Below, in pieces: positions 26,776 to 36,774 of a stretch of 64,000 nucleotides of DNA. The DNA is from Gammaproteobacteria bacterium (GTDB lineage Bacteria; Pseudomonadota; Gammaproteobacteria; Steroidobacterales; Woeseiaceae), in contig JAADHU010000069.1 in NCBI GenBank assembly GCA_013151645.1, positions 124,001-188,000 of the forward strand. The letters are read 5' to 3'. The position numbers and the translations under genes were made by a program. The notes beneath the pieces are model-generated. The model searched no databases, was not told the origin of the DNA, and was given only the letters and a program-made list of their open reading frames with translations. How positions within the stretch are numbered: the first letter of the stretch is position 1; each line of letters begins with the position of its first letter.

Positions 26776-28860
26776 TCACTTGGCCGCTTTGCGTTCTCTC
26801 GTCTCTTTGATGACTTCTTCGGCGACGTTGTTCGGGCACGGAGCGTAGTGCGAGAACTCCATACCAAACTGTCCGCGTCCGGAGGTCATGGTACGTAGAT
26901 CGCCAATATAGCCGAACATATCAGCCAGCGGTGCTGCGGCCCGAACGCGCGTGCCGGTCGGCCCGGTATCCTGAGATTTGATCATGCCGCGGCGGCGATT
27001 CAAATCGCCGATGACGTCACCGACGTGATCGTCAGGCGTGAAAACATCGACCTGCATGATCGGCTCGAGAAGCTGCGGCGACGCCTTGGGAATCGACTGG
27101 CGGTAGGCAGCACGAGTAGCCTGCTCAAAGGCCATCGCGGATGAGTCGACGGCATGGAAAGCGCCGTCCATCAACTTGAAAGTGATGTCGAGGAGCGGGA
27201 AGCCAGCCAGCGTGCCCTCGCTCATGCACAGACCGAATGCTTTCTCAATGGCCGACCAGTATTCGCGTGGCACGTTACCGCCGGTAACGAGCGATTCAAA
27301 CGTGTAACCACTGTTCTTCTCGCCCGGTTCGATGATGTAGTCGATCTTTGCGAACTGGCCCGCACCACCGGTCTGCTTCTTGTGCGTATAACTGTCTTTC
27401 ACTTCCTGGGTGATGGTTTCACGGTAGGCAACCTGGGGTTTTCCAACCTCCACGTCCACATTATGTGTCCGCCGCAGAATGTCGACCTTGATATCCAGAT
27501 GCAGCTCACCCATGCCCTTGATCAGGGTTTCACCCGAATCATCGTCCGTGGCAACGTGGAAAGACGGGTCTTCCTGAACCATTTTGTTGAGTGCGACACC
27601 CATCTTTTCCGTACCGGCCTTGTCTTTCGGTGAAATCGCGATCGAGATCACGGGCTCCGGAAATACCATCGGCTCCAGGGTGGCTGGATTGTTAGGGTCG
27701 GTCAGGGTATGACCGGTTCGCGTATTCTTCATGCCGAGCAGGGCGACGATATCGCCTGCCTGAGCCGAATCCAGCTCTTTGCGTTCGTCCGCGTGCATTT
27801 CGACAATGCGGCCAATTCGTTCTGTTTTACCGGTAAAGGTATTCAGTACGGTGTCGCCCTTTTTCAGGGAGCCCGAATAGATTCGCGTAAAGGTCAGCGC
27901 GCCGTAACGGTCATCCATGATCTTGAACGCGAGCGCACGTAGCGGCCGCTCGGGATCAACGATGGCGGTGCCGCCGGTCTCGTTGCCTTCCAGGTCGATT
28001 TCGGGCTGTGGGGTGACTTCTGTCGGGTTCGGCAGGTAGTCAACTACTGCATTAAGAATATTCTGTATACCTTTGTTTTTAAAGGCAGATCCACAATAAG
28101 TTGGGAAGAAATCAAGATTGATTGTGCCCTTGCGGATACACCGCTTGAGGTCGTCGATCGACGGTTCTTCGCCCTCGAGATAGGCCTCCAGGATGGTATC
28201 GTCCTGCTCTACCGCGCCCTCGATGAGTTTCTCGCGCCATTCTTCGATCAGGTCCGCCATGTCTTCCGGTGGATCGCCGATTTCGTATTTAGCCGGATCG
28301 CCCGAGTCGTCCCAGACCCACGCTTTGCGTGTCAGGAGATCGACAACGCCAACGAAATCGTCTTCGATGCCGATGGGAAGTTGCATAACCAAAGCGTTCG
28401 CGCCAAGCACGTCCTTGATTTGTCCAACCACGCGCAGGAAATCGGCACCGATTCGGTCAAGTTTGTTAACGAAAATGATGCGTGCGACTTCCGACTCATT
28501 CGCGTAACGCCAGTTGGTCTCAGACTGCGGCTCAACACCGCCGGAGCCACAAAATACGCCGACGCCGCCGTCGAGCACCTTGAGAGACCGATACACTTCG
28601 ATCGTGAAATCCACGTGTCCCGGTGTATCGATGATGTTCAGGCGGTGGTTATCCCACTCGCAGCTGGTTGCGGCCGACTGGATGGTGATACCGCGTTCCT
28701 GCTCCTGGTCCATGAAGTCGGTGGTCGCCGCACCATCGTGCACCTCACCAATCTTGTGAATCTTGCCAGTGAGCTTGAGGAAACGTTCAGTGGTCGTCGT
28801 CTTGCCCGCATCCACGTGGGCAAAGATACCTATGTTTCGGTATACGCTAAGGTCTGTCAT
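26776..28860 (-). CDS. Elongation factor G, EF-G2-type paralog
   Basis: A 694-residue translational GTPase with all five EF-G domains. G1 is [15 protein letters not shown]2 RGITIQSA, G3 DTPGHVDF and G4 NKLD; the C-terminus has [13 protein letters not shown]. Residues such as [20 protein letters not shown] match the second EF-G of Vibrio and Shewanella rather than the str-operon protein. No rpsL, rpsG or tufA is nearby, so the main fusA must be elsewhere. Paralogs of this type can act in ribosome recycling or stress; which applies here is unknown. Its own terminator follows. Confidence 0.92.
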   Translation of the reverse strand: MTDLSVYRNIGIFAHVDAGKTTTTERFLKLTGKIHKIGEVHDGAATTDFMDQEQERGITIQSAATSCEWDNHRLNIIDTPGHVDFTIEVYRSLKVLDGGVGVFCGSGGVEPQSETNWRYANESEVARIIFVNKLDRIGADFLRVVGQIKDVLGANALVMQLPIGIEDDFVGVVDLLTRKAWVWDDSGDPAKYEIGDPPEDMADLIEEWREKLIEGAVEQDDTILEAYLEGEEPSIDDLKRCIRKGTINLDFFPTYCGSAFKNKGIQNILNAVVDYLPNPTEVTPQPEIDLEGNETGGTAIVDPERPLRALAFKIMDDRYGALTFTRIYSGSLKKGDTVLNTFTGKTERIGRIVEMHADERKELDSAQAGDIVALLGMKNTRTGHTLTDPNNPATLEPMVFPEPVISIAISPKDKAGTEKMGVALNKMVQEDPSFHVATDDDSGETLIKGMGELHLDIKVDILRRTHNVDVEVGKPQVAYRETITQEVKDSYTHKKQTGGAGQFAKIDYIIEPGEKNSGYTFESLVTGGNVPREYWSAIEKAFGLCMSEGTLAGFPLLDITFKLMDGAFHAVDSSAMAFEQATRAAYRQSIPKASPQLLEPIMQVDVFTPDDHVGDVIGDLNRRRGMIKSQDTGPTGTRVRAAAPLADMFGYIGDLRTMTSGRGQFGMEFSHYAPCPNNVAEEVIKETRERKAAK

Positions 28861-29396
28861 GTCTGCTCTTCAGTTCTGTCGTGTAAATTTCAATAGCTGC
28901 CCGCTGTGCGCGGCATCCGTTGCTAGCCTCCCGGAAGAAGCAGCACGGGGCCTGACGAACAAGGTGGCGGCGTGCGTGTCGGTACCGATTCGGTGTAACG
29001 TTATCCGGGCAGTCCCGGTTTGATCGGCTATCGGGCGCGCATGATATCAGCGTAAAGGGCGGTAAACCACCGATTTAGCGGAAAAAATCAGTGCTTTGAG
29101 ATCGATCGCAAGGAGGCTGTCAGGATTGGCCCGACGAGGAGCCCGCGATGCTCGTTCTGGCGTGGATTCGCGGCGCGTTAGGGCCGGGTCAGTGTCCACT
29201 GGTACTCGGTGGCTGCATTGGCTTGCGCGGCGGCGAAGTTCGATGCGCGCCTGATCAAGTGACGTGGCAAGGCTGGCCTCTTTCGCGCCGCCATCAGGCG
29301 CAACACCTGCATCCACTGCGGTTGAAGCGATACTCCATTGGGACTACGGTTCTGCTTATTGTCCGGTCGTACGGGCGGCCGATAACAGGGGGAGAT
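28861..29396. other. Long intergenic region between EF-G2 and the aminotransferase
   Basis: About 535 nt. It contains the divergent promoters of EF-G2 and the aminotransferase. Several short reading frames on both strands cross it, including an N-terminal extension of the aminotransferase from 29148, but none resembles a family or has a ribosome-binding site I trust. I see no RNA structure of a known class. Confidence 0.4.
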
Positions 29397-30530
29397 ATGG
29401 GACAGTTCACCAGGCGCCAGATCCTGTTGAGTGGTGGCGCACTACTCAGTACCACCTGTGTGCCGGGTCTGGCACGCGGCGCGTCGTCTGCCGGCATCGT
29501 CCGACCGCAGCGCATGATTCGTGCGGACAAGAATGAGAATCCATATGGCCCGTCCAGGGTGGCGTTGCAGGCCATCAATGAAGCGATGGACCTCACCAAC
29601 AAGTATGGCGTCGGGCATCGACGAGAACTGGTGCAGCTGGTCGCCGATATAAACGAGGTGCCGGCGGATCATGTGATTCTCTCTGCCGGGTCGGGCGAAA
29701 TACTGAAGACCGGCGGGCTGATGGCCAGTTGGGACAAAGGTTCGATCGTCTGTGCGGACCCGACCTACCACGACCTGGTTCGGTACGCCGGCCGCGCCGG
29801 TTCTGACATAATTCGAGTCCCGGTAGACGAGAATATGGCCGGTGATCTAGGCGCAATTCGCAAAGCCATTCGATCCGATACAGTCATGGTCTATCTCGTC
29901 AATCCGAACAACCCGACACCGACGATATTCGACCGCGACGAACTACGGGATTTTGTTCTCGAGGTTTCCAAAGACCGTATAGTATTTGTTGACGAAGCGT
30001 ATTTTGAGTACGTCGAGGACCCGCGTTACGGAACGTTGATCGATCTTGTCGCTCAAGGTCATAAGAACATTATCGTCGCTAGAACTGCTTCGAAGATTCA
30101 TGGGCTCGCCGGGCTGCGCGTTGGTTTCGGCTTCGCGCATCCCGATCACATTCAGAAGATCAGAGAACTTAAAACCGGCGTAAACAATGTTCTTGGCATC
30201 GAGGCTGCTTACGCGAGTTACCAGGACATGGAATTTCAGGATTTTGCGCGCCGAAAAAACCGTGAGTCCATGGCGATCGTCGAAGCAATGTTCGAGGAAC
30301 TTGGTCTTCGATACGTCAAGTCGCCGACCAACTTTACGTTCTTCGAAACCGGCATCCCCGTCGAGGAACTCAATGCTGAGCTGAGAGAGCATGGCATCCT
30401 GTCCGGCAGGCCGTTTCCACCGTTTACGACCTGGTCCCGAGTCAGCATGGCGCGGCCGGAAGAAATGCGCTATTACGTGCAAACCTTCAAGAAACTGTTT
30501 GCCAGTCGTATCATGGATTCAGCGGCGTAA
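29397..30530 (+). CDS. Tat-exported histidinol-phosphate aminotransferase-like PLP enzyme
   Basis: A 377-residue fold-type I aminotransferase of the HisC family (ADKNENPYGPS at the start of the fold, NPNNPT substrate/PLP motif, SKIHGLAGLRVGF with the PLP lysine, and a C-terminal Arg in TWSRVSMARPEE). The N-terminus is a twin-arginine signal: TRRQILLSGGALL then AGLARGAS-type cleavage region. The ATG at 29397 has GGGGGAG upstream. There are no his genes nearby. A PLP enzyme exported folded by Tat is unusual, since histidine synthesis is cytoplasmic, so a periplasmic amino-acid or amine substrate is more likely. Confidence 0.88.
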   Translation: MGQFTRRQILLSGGALLSTTCVPGLARGASSAGIVRPQRMIRADKNENPYGPSRVALQAINEAMDLTNKYGVGHRRELVQLVADINEVPADHVILSAGSGEILKTGGLMASWDKGSIVCADPTYHDLVRYAGRAGSDIIRVPVDENMAGDLGAIRKAIRSDTVMVYLVNPNNPTPTIFDRDELRDFVLEVSKDRIVFVDEAYFEYVEDPRYGTLIDLVAQGHKNIIVARTASKIHGLAGLRVGFGFAHPDHIQKIRELKTGVNNVLGIEAAYASYQDMEFQDFARRKNRESMAIVEAMFEELGLRYVKSPTNFTFFETGIPVEELNAELREHGILSGRPFPPFTTWSRVSMARPEEMRYYVQTFKKLFASRIMDSAA

Positions 30531-31202
30531 GATCGCCCACCAGCGAGCAATGTTCAATAGGCTCATCAAAGATACCGATACATAGGTAAAAGCGGCCGCG
30601 CGCAGTATTTTCCGCGCGTGTGCTTTGTCCGTTCGGTGCAAGATATTGTTTTTCTCCAGCATTGGCAGGGCACGTGCGAAACTGGCGTCGATTTCCGTGG
30701 GCAAGGTGACGAAATGAACCAGCGTCGCGGATCCCAGTGTCAGCAGGCCGCCGACAAACATCAGAATGCCCAACCCCGGTACCCGGGTCAGCATGCCGAT
30801 AAACGGCGATACCATGAGAATTCCCGCGCCCAGTTTTTCGACTTTTTGAGAGGCCTTGACCAGATGGCTGCGCAACCTCAGCGGCGCGTATCCCTCGTGA
30901 TCCTGCATCGCATGACCTACCTCATGCGCCGCCACCGTAATCGCAGTCAATGAGCGGCCTGAAAACTTGTCGGGTGTCAGCCGGACAGCCTTGTCCTGCG
31001 GATCGTAGTGATCGCCATCCTTCGTTTCCTCTACCTTAACGTTCTGCAGGCCGTATTCGTTCAACAAATGACGCGCCAGGTCCGCACCCGTGCCGGAATA
31101 TCGATCATCGGGTTCGGCATACTTCGCCAGTACGCGACGCACCCAGAGCCCCGGAAGGAAAACGAGCGAGAGGATAACGATGGCGATGAATAACACGGGC
31201 AT
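30519..31202 (-). CDS. YugP-type neutral zinc metallopeptidase
   Basis: A 227-residue integral membrane metallopeptidase of the Peptidase_MA-like Zn peptidase 2 (YugP) family. The zinc motif is AAHEVGHAMQD (about 93-103), preceded by the family segment HYDPQDKAVRLTP and a GLQNVKVEET N-terminal domain; membrane segments are at about 3-18, 127-148, 150-170 and 200-220. Its last 12 nt overlap the end of the aminotransferase gene on the other strand, so the two are convergent. Substrate unknown; the site faces the membrane and suggests envelope quality control. Confidence 0.88.
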   Translation of the reverse strand: MPVLFIAIVILSLVFLPGLWVRRVLAKYAEPDDRYSGTGADLARHLLNEYGLQNVKVEETKDGDHYDPQDKAVRLTPDKFSGRSLTAITVAAHEVGHAMQDHEGYAPLRLRSHLVKASQKVEKLGAGILMVSPFIGMLTRVPGLGILMFVGGLLTLGSATLVHFVTLPTEIDASFARALPMLEKNNILHRTDKAHARKILRAAAFTYVSVSLMSLLNIARWWAILRR

Positions 31203-31337
31203 GCCGCCATAGTAGCCCGAGCGCAGCAGGAAATGGCAAAACCGTGGATGCTACCCGGCTGGTTTTTTATCGTGGTTCCGGTTTCCTGCGGCAGGGTGTT
31301 ATCGTAGGGCGCTGTTATTGGAAACCGGGTAACGCAC

Positions 31338-33110
31338 GTGACAGCCGATCAGATTATTCTTTTTTCAATTCTGTTTTTTGTGTTTGTATTTCTGGTCTGG
31401 GGACGGTGGCGTTACGATCTGGTGGCATTCGTCGCCTTGCTGATCTCGGTGCTTACGGGCGTTGTACCGACCAGTGAAGCGTTTTCGGGCTTCGGCCATC
31501 CCGCGACTATTATTATCGCGATTGTGCTCATCGCCAGCCGTGGTTTGTGGAACTCGGGCGCGGTTGAGCTGCTCGCGCGCGTATTCATCGACAAGTCGCG
31601 CAAACTCGCCTCGCATATCGCGATCATGTCGACGTTGGCGGCCGCATTGTCGGCCATCATGAACAATGTCGCCGCATTGGCGTTGTTGATGCCGCTGGAT
31701 TTACAGGCAGCGGCAAAGGCCAAGCGAAGTCCGTCATTGTCGCTCATGCCGCTTTCGTTCGCCTCAATTCTGGGCGGGATGATTACCTTGATCGGTACGC
31801 CGCCGAATATCGTCATCGCGGAATTTCGAAACGACGTGCTGGGCGCACCGTACAAGATGTTTGATTTCGCACCGGTCGGACTTGCCTGTGCGGCTGTGGG
31901 CGTGGCCTATGTCACGCTGATCGGCTGGCGTTTACTACCGTTGGAGCGATTCAAAAAGAGCGGCGGTAGCGAATTATTCAATCTGGCGGACTATGTCGCT
32001 GAGCTCAAAGTATCGGCCGGCTCGAACATCATCGGTAAACAGGTAGCGGAGCTGGATGCCGATGCGGAAGAAAGTGACGTGGAGATTCTGGGTTTGATTC
32101 GCAAAGGTCTGCGGCTGCCTGGCCTGGCGAGAAGAATCGAGATCAAGGCCGGCGATATCCTCGTTGTAGAGGCTAACCCCGAAGGGATCGATGAACTTCT
32201 CGGTAGCATGAACCTTGAGTACGTCGGTTCGGGAATCAAAGCGCTCAAGGACGAACATCTGACGTTGAACGAAATTGTGGTACCGGAGGCGTCACGGCTA
32301 ATCGGTCGTTCAACGTCATCGATTCGCCTCCTGTATCGCTATGGCGTAGCACTGGTGGGAGTTTCCAGGCAGGGCAAGCGTTTCCGCGAGCACGTGCGGC
32401 AACTCGAAATTCGCGCCGGTGACGTGCTGCTATTGCTTGGGCCCGAGGAACGACTAACCGACGTGATTGCGCGGCTGGGCTTTCTGCAATTAAAGGACAG
32501 AGGGCAGAAGGTCATTCAACGTGACAAGGCCTGGCTTGCGGTCGGCATTTTTGCGGCTGCAATTGCCGTCGCGAGCAGTGGTTTCGTGTATCTGCCCATC
32601 GCGCTGGGTCTGGCGGTGGCACTTTATGTATTGCTGGATATCGTGCCTATTCGTACCGTCTACGATTCAGTGGAGTGGCCGGTCATCATTCTGTTGGGCG
32701 CCATGATCCCGATCGGCGGCGCATTACAGGATACCGGTGGTACGGCGTTGATCGCCGAGGGCATTGTGTCATTGTCAGAGGGTGCCTCGCCGGTGGTAGT
32801 CCTGACGTTGCTCATTGTAGTAACGATGTCCTTGTCGGACGTGATGAACAACACCGCGACCGCGGTCATTGCGGCGCCGATCGCGATTGAGATTGCGACC
32901 CGGCTTAATGTCAGTCCGGACCCGTTTCTAATGGGCGTCGCCGTCGCCGCCTCCTGCGCTTTCCTGACGCCGATCGGCCACAAGAACAACACTTTGATTA
33001 TGGGGCCCGGCGGTTATCGATTTGGCGATTACTGGCGCATGGGTTTACCGTTGGAGATTCTCGTTATCGTGGTTGCAGTGCCCATGATCGTCTGGGTATG
33101 GCCGCTCTAG
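31338..33110 (+). CDS. SLC13-type permease with paired TrkA-C domains
   Basis: A 590-residue transporter. Membrane helices fill residues 1-195 and 395-590, with two TrkA-C (RCK_C) domains between them (about 205-290 and 295-380). The family motif is seen twice: NNVAALALLMP and, in the second half, MNNTATAVIAAPIA, with ITLIGTPPNIVIAEF. This layout matches divalent-anion (DASS/ArsB-NhaD superfamily) permeases of the YfbS type, which take up sulfate, phosphate or dicarboxylates with Na+. The start is a GTG at 31338. A sulfate or sulfur-anion substrate would suit the sulfite-oxidising genes a few kb away but is unproven. Confidence 0.9.
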   Translation: MTADQIILFSILFFVFVFLVWGRWRYDLVAFVALLISVLTGVVPTSEAFSGFGHPATIIIAIVLIASRGLWNSGAVELLARVFIDKSRKLASHIAIMSTLAAALSAIMNNVAALALLMPLDLQAAAKAKRSPSLSLMPLSFASILGGMITLIGTPPNIVIAEFRNDVLGAPYKMFDFAPVGLACAAVGVAYVTLIGWRLLPLERFKKSGGSELFNLADYVAELKVSAGSNIIGKQVAELDADAEESDVEILGLIRKGLRLPGLARRIEIKAGDILVVEANPEGIDELLGSMNLEYVGSGIKALKDEHLTLNEIVVPEASRLIGRSTSSIRLLYRYGVALVGVSRQGKRFREHVRQLEIRAGDVLLLLGPEERLTDVIARLGFLQLKDRGQKVIQRDKAWLAVGIFAAAIAVASSGFVYLPIALGLAVALYVLLDIVPIRTVYDSVEWPVIILLGAMIPIGGALQDTGGTALIAEGIVSLSEGASPVVVLTLLIVVTMSLSDVMNNTATAVIAAPIAIEIATRLNVSPDPFLMGVAVAASCAFLTPIGHKNNTLIMGPGGYRFGDYWRMGLPLEILVIVVAVPMIVWVWPL

Positions 33111-33357
33111 CCCGGACTATGTAAAACGCCTGTCGCAAAACACATGACTTTTCGTCAGAAACTGACACACCCTGTTGTCACTGACACTTCCCCGGATCGC
33201 CTGCGGCCTATTCAAGCACCGCGAATCTAAAGGGTTAGCGAATCTATTCGATGTTTTTCCTCAGATTGGCACAGGCCTTGCACTCTGAAAAAGCAGCAGA
33301 CAACAGAACAATTTCTGATGTCACTAACGGAAATGTTGCTTTGAGCGTGGAGGTGTT
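33111..33357. other. Intergenic region, no gene seen
   Basis: About 250 nt before the 79-residue hypothetical gene. It contains several short TGTC/GACA repeats (33140-33190, such as AACTGACACACCC and CACTGACACTTCC) but no clear promoter or hairpin. Confidence 0.3.
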
Positions 33358-33597
33358 ATGGACAACGACAGGAAAACGATTCTGGACTGGACGGAGAGTG
33401 AGGTTGCGCTGAAGTACGGTGAAAAACGGCATGTGCGTTACAAGGTGTACAAGTCCGGGAACCGGGTTTACCAGGAGATTCGCGATGTGGACGACTCACC
33501 GATCCACGTTCTGGAACTGCCCCAGGGGATGGCGCTTGAGAAGAGCAGTTACGAAGTCTTGCTGCGTTATGTTCTTTTGGACGTCGTCAATGCGTGA
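33358..33597 (+). CDS. Small hypothetical protein (79 aa)
   Basis: A 79-residue soluble protein starting with ATG behind a GGAGG site (spacing about 6 nt). It is acidic-basic mixed, with predicted strand content (HVRYKVYKSGNRVYQEIRDV, SPIHVLELPQG), no membrane segment and no Cys cluster. I do not recognise the family. The strong ribosome-binding site and coding-like composition argue for a real gene. It ends 10 nt before the convergent two-helix membrane protein gene. Confidence 0.6.
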   Translation: MDNDRKTILDWTESEVALKYGEKRHVRYKVYKSGNRVYQEIRDVDDSPIHVLELPQGMALEKSSYEVLLRYVLLDVVNA

Positions 33598-33606
33598 TGA
33601 AACGTT

Positions 33607-34350
33607 TTAGTCGAACTTGCTCAGTATGAGGGCAGTACCGTCGGAGCATTCTTCGCGCGTGATAACGCCGGTTTCGGCAAGTCGGTAGTGCGCCTGCATT
33701 TCGGCACGCAAATAACGCACGTCATGCGCGCCACTGTTTGCGCAGGCCTGTTCGATCGCTTCGCGGACATGGGCCGCCATTTTGCGGGCCGGGTGAAAGC
33801 AACCGATAGAGCCGGATAAAGTGAAGACATCGGTCTTGCCGCTCGCGGTACAGAATATATGCATGATCTTGCTGCGATAGACGAAAACGGCAAATCCCAG
33901 CACGCTCAGGAACGACAATGTCAGCGCGACGGGCGCGGCATACTGAGAGATTTTCGATGCAGGCAGGAGAGCGCCCGCGAGGAGTGCAAGAATGGCGAGA
34001 GAGAAAGCGGAGCATAGCCAGGCAATCGCAATTCGTTTAACCATGATCGGTTCAGGATCGATGAAGCGCAGTTCCAGAATATGTTCTTTGAGCAGTTTCT
34101 TTTTGCTGCCCTCGCGAATCTTCAGGAAACCTTCTTCATAGTACGTGATTTCGGTGGTCGTGCGCTGGATATGGTTGTGGAGATACTCGCGTTCGCGAAC
34201 CAGCTTGGGTTCGTCCACTGGCTCGTCAGACTCGTCCTCGATGACGATATGTTCTGTGGTGAGGTCGTGGAATCTCGAATCTACCGATTCGGAAAAGCCG
34301 CTGTGGCGTGTCGTTTTCTGTGAATTTTGTGTTGCATCACTCAACGACAT
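33607..34350 (-). CDS. Hypothetical membrane protein with N-terminal acidic region
   Basis: About 247 residues, no family recognised. The order is: acidic, disordered-looking N-terminus (residues 1-60, EDESDEPVDEPK); a soluble segment that ends TTEITYYEEGFLKIREGSKK; two close membrane helices (about 109-130 and 137-158); then a cytoplasmic C-terminal domain with one Cys in IFCTASGK and SIGCFHPARK. I start at the ATG at 34350 since the only earlier start is TTG. It is divergent from the DUF2235 gene, with which it may share a promoter region. Confidence 0.7.
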   Translation of the reverse strand: MSLSDATQNSQKTTRHSGFSESVDSRFHDLTTEHIVIEDESDEPVDEPKLVREREYLHNHIQRTTTEITYYEEGFLKIREGSKKKLLKEHILELRFIDPEPIMVKRIAIAWLCSAFSLAILALLAGALLPASKISQYAAPVALTLSFLSVLGFAVFVYRSKIMHIFCTASGKTDVFTLSGSIGCFHPARKMAAHVREAIEQACANSGAHDVRYLRAEMQAHYRLAETGVITREECSDGTALILSKFD

Positions 34351-34515
34351 GTTCAATACCTGTTTTATAAAACGATTCGTTTCCCGTACGGGCTAATCTA
34401 CTCGCTGCCCGAATTGATCGCCGTGAATGGCATCACATTCTGTCGCCATTTGGCGTCACAGACTATGTTAAAAAGAACATCGGGATCGTCAGTGCAAATG
34501 AAGAGAGGCGGTATT

Positions 34516-35550
34516 ATGGCCAGAAATATTGTGGTGTTTTCCGATGGAACCGGACAAGAAGGCGGCAAAGGGAGCAACTCGAATGTCTACAAGCTTTTTA
34601 ACATGGTCGAGAATCGCACCGACAAACAGGTGACATTCTATGATCGCGGGCTTGGCACCGGTTGGCGAAAACTTTCCGGCCAGGTGGCCGGGATGGGGAT
34701 TTCCAGGAACATCAAGGAATGCTATCGATTCATTTTCGATGAGTATCGCGCTGGTGATCAGGTTTATCTTTTTGGCTTCAGCCGAGGTGCGACAACGGTG
34801 CGCAGCTTGTCGAGTTTCATTCACTTGTTCGGCGTCTTGCCAAAATCGCGCCCGGAACTGATCGATCAAGCCTACCGAATCTATAGAATCAGTGATCGCC
34901 AGAAGCGCGACAGGCGCGCAGCGGCCTTTGTCGCGAAACACCACACGATGTGGTGCAGGATACGCTTTCTGGGTGCGTGGGATACAGTGGCGGCACTCGG
35001 TATTCCCGTCAAAGCGCTGAATGCCATCATCAATGCCGTGCCATTTTTTCGTTACGATTTTCAGGATCTCCGTCTGAGCGAGAGCGTCGAGCACGCGCGA
35101 CATGCTTTGGCGATCGACGATGAACGGGAGATTTTTCACCCGGTAATCTGGGCGCCGGATCTGCACGACCATCAAACGCTGGATCAGGTGTGGTTTTGTG
35201 GCGTACATACGGATATTGGTGGTGGTTACCCGGAACAGGGTTTGTCGGATATAGCACTGGAGTGGATGCGTGATGAGGCGGTCCGTTTCGGACTGCGTAT
35301 ATTCCCAGGTCAAAAGGTGACCCTGAGTCCGAACCCTGACGGCGTTATGCATGACTCACGGGCAAAAGGCGCTGCACCGCTTTATCGGAAAAGGATTCGA
35401 AGCTGGGATGTCGACAAAAACGGTGCGCCGGTCGTGCACGAAAGTGTCCTTCTTCGCACGCTCAGCGCTAAAGACAATAATGCGACGACCGGGTACTCGC
35501 CCTGGATTCTGAAACGGGATTACAATATTCGCTACGCGCGGGAGGAGTAA
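34516..35550 (+). CDS. DUF2235 (T6SS Tle1-like) alpha/beta hydrolase
   Basis: About 344 residues of DUF2235, an alpha/beta-hydrolase family that includes type VI secretion phospholipase effectors and fungal relatives. Features: NIVVFSDGTGQEGGKGSNSN at the N-terminus, then DQVYLFGFSRGATTVRSLSS with the nucleophile elbow GFSRG, and HTDIGGGYPE near residue 230. The ATG at 34516 has GAGAGG upstream; the frame extends 63 codons further but without a signal or family match. No vgrG, PAAR, hcp or immunity gene is nearby, so an effector role is not supported by context and a housekeeping lipase or esterase is as likely. Confidence 0.85.
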   Translation: MARNIVVFSDGTGQEGGKGSNSNVYKLFNMVENRTDKQVTFYDRGLGTGWRKLSGQVAGMGISRNIKECYRFIFDEYRAGDQVYLFGFSRGATTVRSLSSFIHLFGVLPKSRPELIDQAYRIYRISDRQKRDRRAAAFVAKHHTMWCRIRFLGAWDTVAALGIPVKALNAIINAVPFFRYDFQDLRLSESVEHARHALAIDDEREIFHPVIWAPDLHDHQTLDQVWFCGVHTDIGGGYPEQGLSDIALEWMRDEAVRFGLRIFPGQKVTLSPNPDGVMHDSRAKGAAPLYRKRIRSWDVDKNGAPVVHESVLLRTLSAKDNNATTGYSPWILKRDYNIRYAREE

Positions 35551-35595
35551 GCGTGTAGGGTAAGTCACCGGGGCAGTTTCAATTTGCGGGGGGGT

Positions 35596-36741
35596 ATGGG
35601 TCACAAGAGAAAGCAGGATATTGAAACCACCATTGCGCAGGGCATGCACTTCATTGACCCGGTGACGGGCGCGGTGATTCCGCCGCTGCAACCATCAACG
35701 ACATTTGCGCGTGATGAAAACTACCAACTCGTTGCGTCACAGCACAGCTATGGTCGGGATGACAATCCGAGTTTCGGTACCGCCGAACGGATGCTCATGC
35801 GGCTGGAAGGTGGCGAGGACGCGCTGTTATTCAGCTCAGGCATGGCTGCTGCAATGGCGGTCATACAGGCATTGAAGCCGGGCGACCATATCGTCGCTCC
35901 CGCCGTCATGTACTGGGGACTACGCAACTGGCTGACGGACTTTTGCGCGAACTGGGGGCTCGGTATCGATCTTTTCGTCTCCTCGGATGCCGATGATATT
36001 GCTCGCAAGATCAAGAAAGGCGAAACCCGTATTGTCTGGATTGAAACACCCTGTAATCCGACCTGGGATGTGATCGATATTGCCCGGGCCGTGAACATTG
36101 CGCACGAGGCCGGCGCGATCGTCGTAGCAGATTCTACGGTTGCCACGCCGGTGTTGACTCGACCCATCGAGCTCGGTGCCGATATCGTCATGCATTCAGC
36201 GACCAAGTATTTGAACGGTCATGGCGACGTAGTAGCGGGCGCGCTCGTGTGTGCGAGGAAGAACGAACTATGGGATCGAATTCGAGCCGTGCGGGCGGCA
36301 GGAGGGGCCATTCCCGGCACGTTCGAAGCGTGGCTGTTGCAGCGGGGCATGCGCACGCTGTTTTTACGCGTCCGGCGAGCGAGCGAATCCGCGTTGCGAA
36401 TTGCGCGACATTTCGAAGGCCATGAGAAACTGGAGGCCGTGCTGTATCCGGGGCTTGAGTCCCATCCGGGGCATGCCATTGCGGCTCGGCAAATGCAGGG
36501 CGGATTCGGAGGAATGCTATCGTTGCGCGTCAGGGGTGGCGAAAAGGCCGCGCTGGACGTCGTCCGTAAATGTTCGGTGTTCGTGCGAGCTACATCGCTG
36601 GGCGGGGTAGAAAGCCTGATTGAACATCGTTACTCCATCGAGGGTGCGGACAGTCCGATTCCAAAAGATCTGTTACGACTTTCGATCGGCATTGAAAATG
36701 TGACCGATCTGATCGATGACCTGCAGCAGGCGCTCGCGTAA
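35596..36741 (+). CDS. Cys/Met metabolism PLP enzyme (cystathionine beta-lyase/methionine gamma-lyase type)
   Basis: A 381-residue fold-type I PLP lyase. Visible motifs: PLQPSTTFARD, SYGRDDNPSFGTAERML, ALLFSSGMAAAMAVI, VWIETPCNPTWDVIDI, the PLP lysine in MHSATKYLNGHGDV, and GGVESLIEHR near the C-terminus. The ATG at 35596 is preferred over an upstream TTG. Family members cleave or form C-S bonds in cystathionine, methionine or cysteine; which one is not decided by sequence here. The next gene is a sulfite dehydrogenase, so release of sulfur from amino acids followed by sulfite oxidation is an attractive link. Confidence 0.88.
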   Translation: MGHKRKQDIETTIAQGMHFIDPVTGAVIPPLQPSTTFARDENYQLVASQHSYGRDDNPSFGTAERMLMRLEGGEDALLFSSGMAAAMAVIQALKPGDHIVAPAVMYWGLRNWLTDFCANWGLGIDLFVSSDADDIARKIKKGETRIVWIETPCNPTWDVIDIARAVNIAHEAGAIVVADSTVATPVLTRPIELGADIVMHSATKYLNGHGDVVAGALVCARKNELWDRIRAVRAAGGAIPGTFEAWLLQRGMRTLFLRVRRASESALRIARHFEGHEKLEAVLYPGLESHPGHAIAARQMQGGFGGMLSLRVRGGEKAALDVVRKCSVFVRATSLGGVESLIEHRYSIEGADSPIPKDLLRLSIGIENVTDLIDDLQQALA

Positions 36742-36774
36742 ACTTGTGAAAAAATAGTTCGGGAGAGGTTATCG

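Noticed and set aside
28381-28896. 171-aa plus-strand frame within EF-G2
   Set aside because: Antisense shadow of a highly conserved gene.
29148-29396. 83-residue N-terminal extension of the aminotransferase
   Set aside because: Extension looks random, whereas ATG 29397 has a ribosome-binding site and starts a Tat signal.
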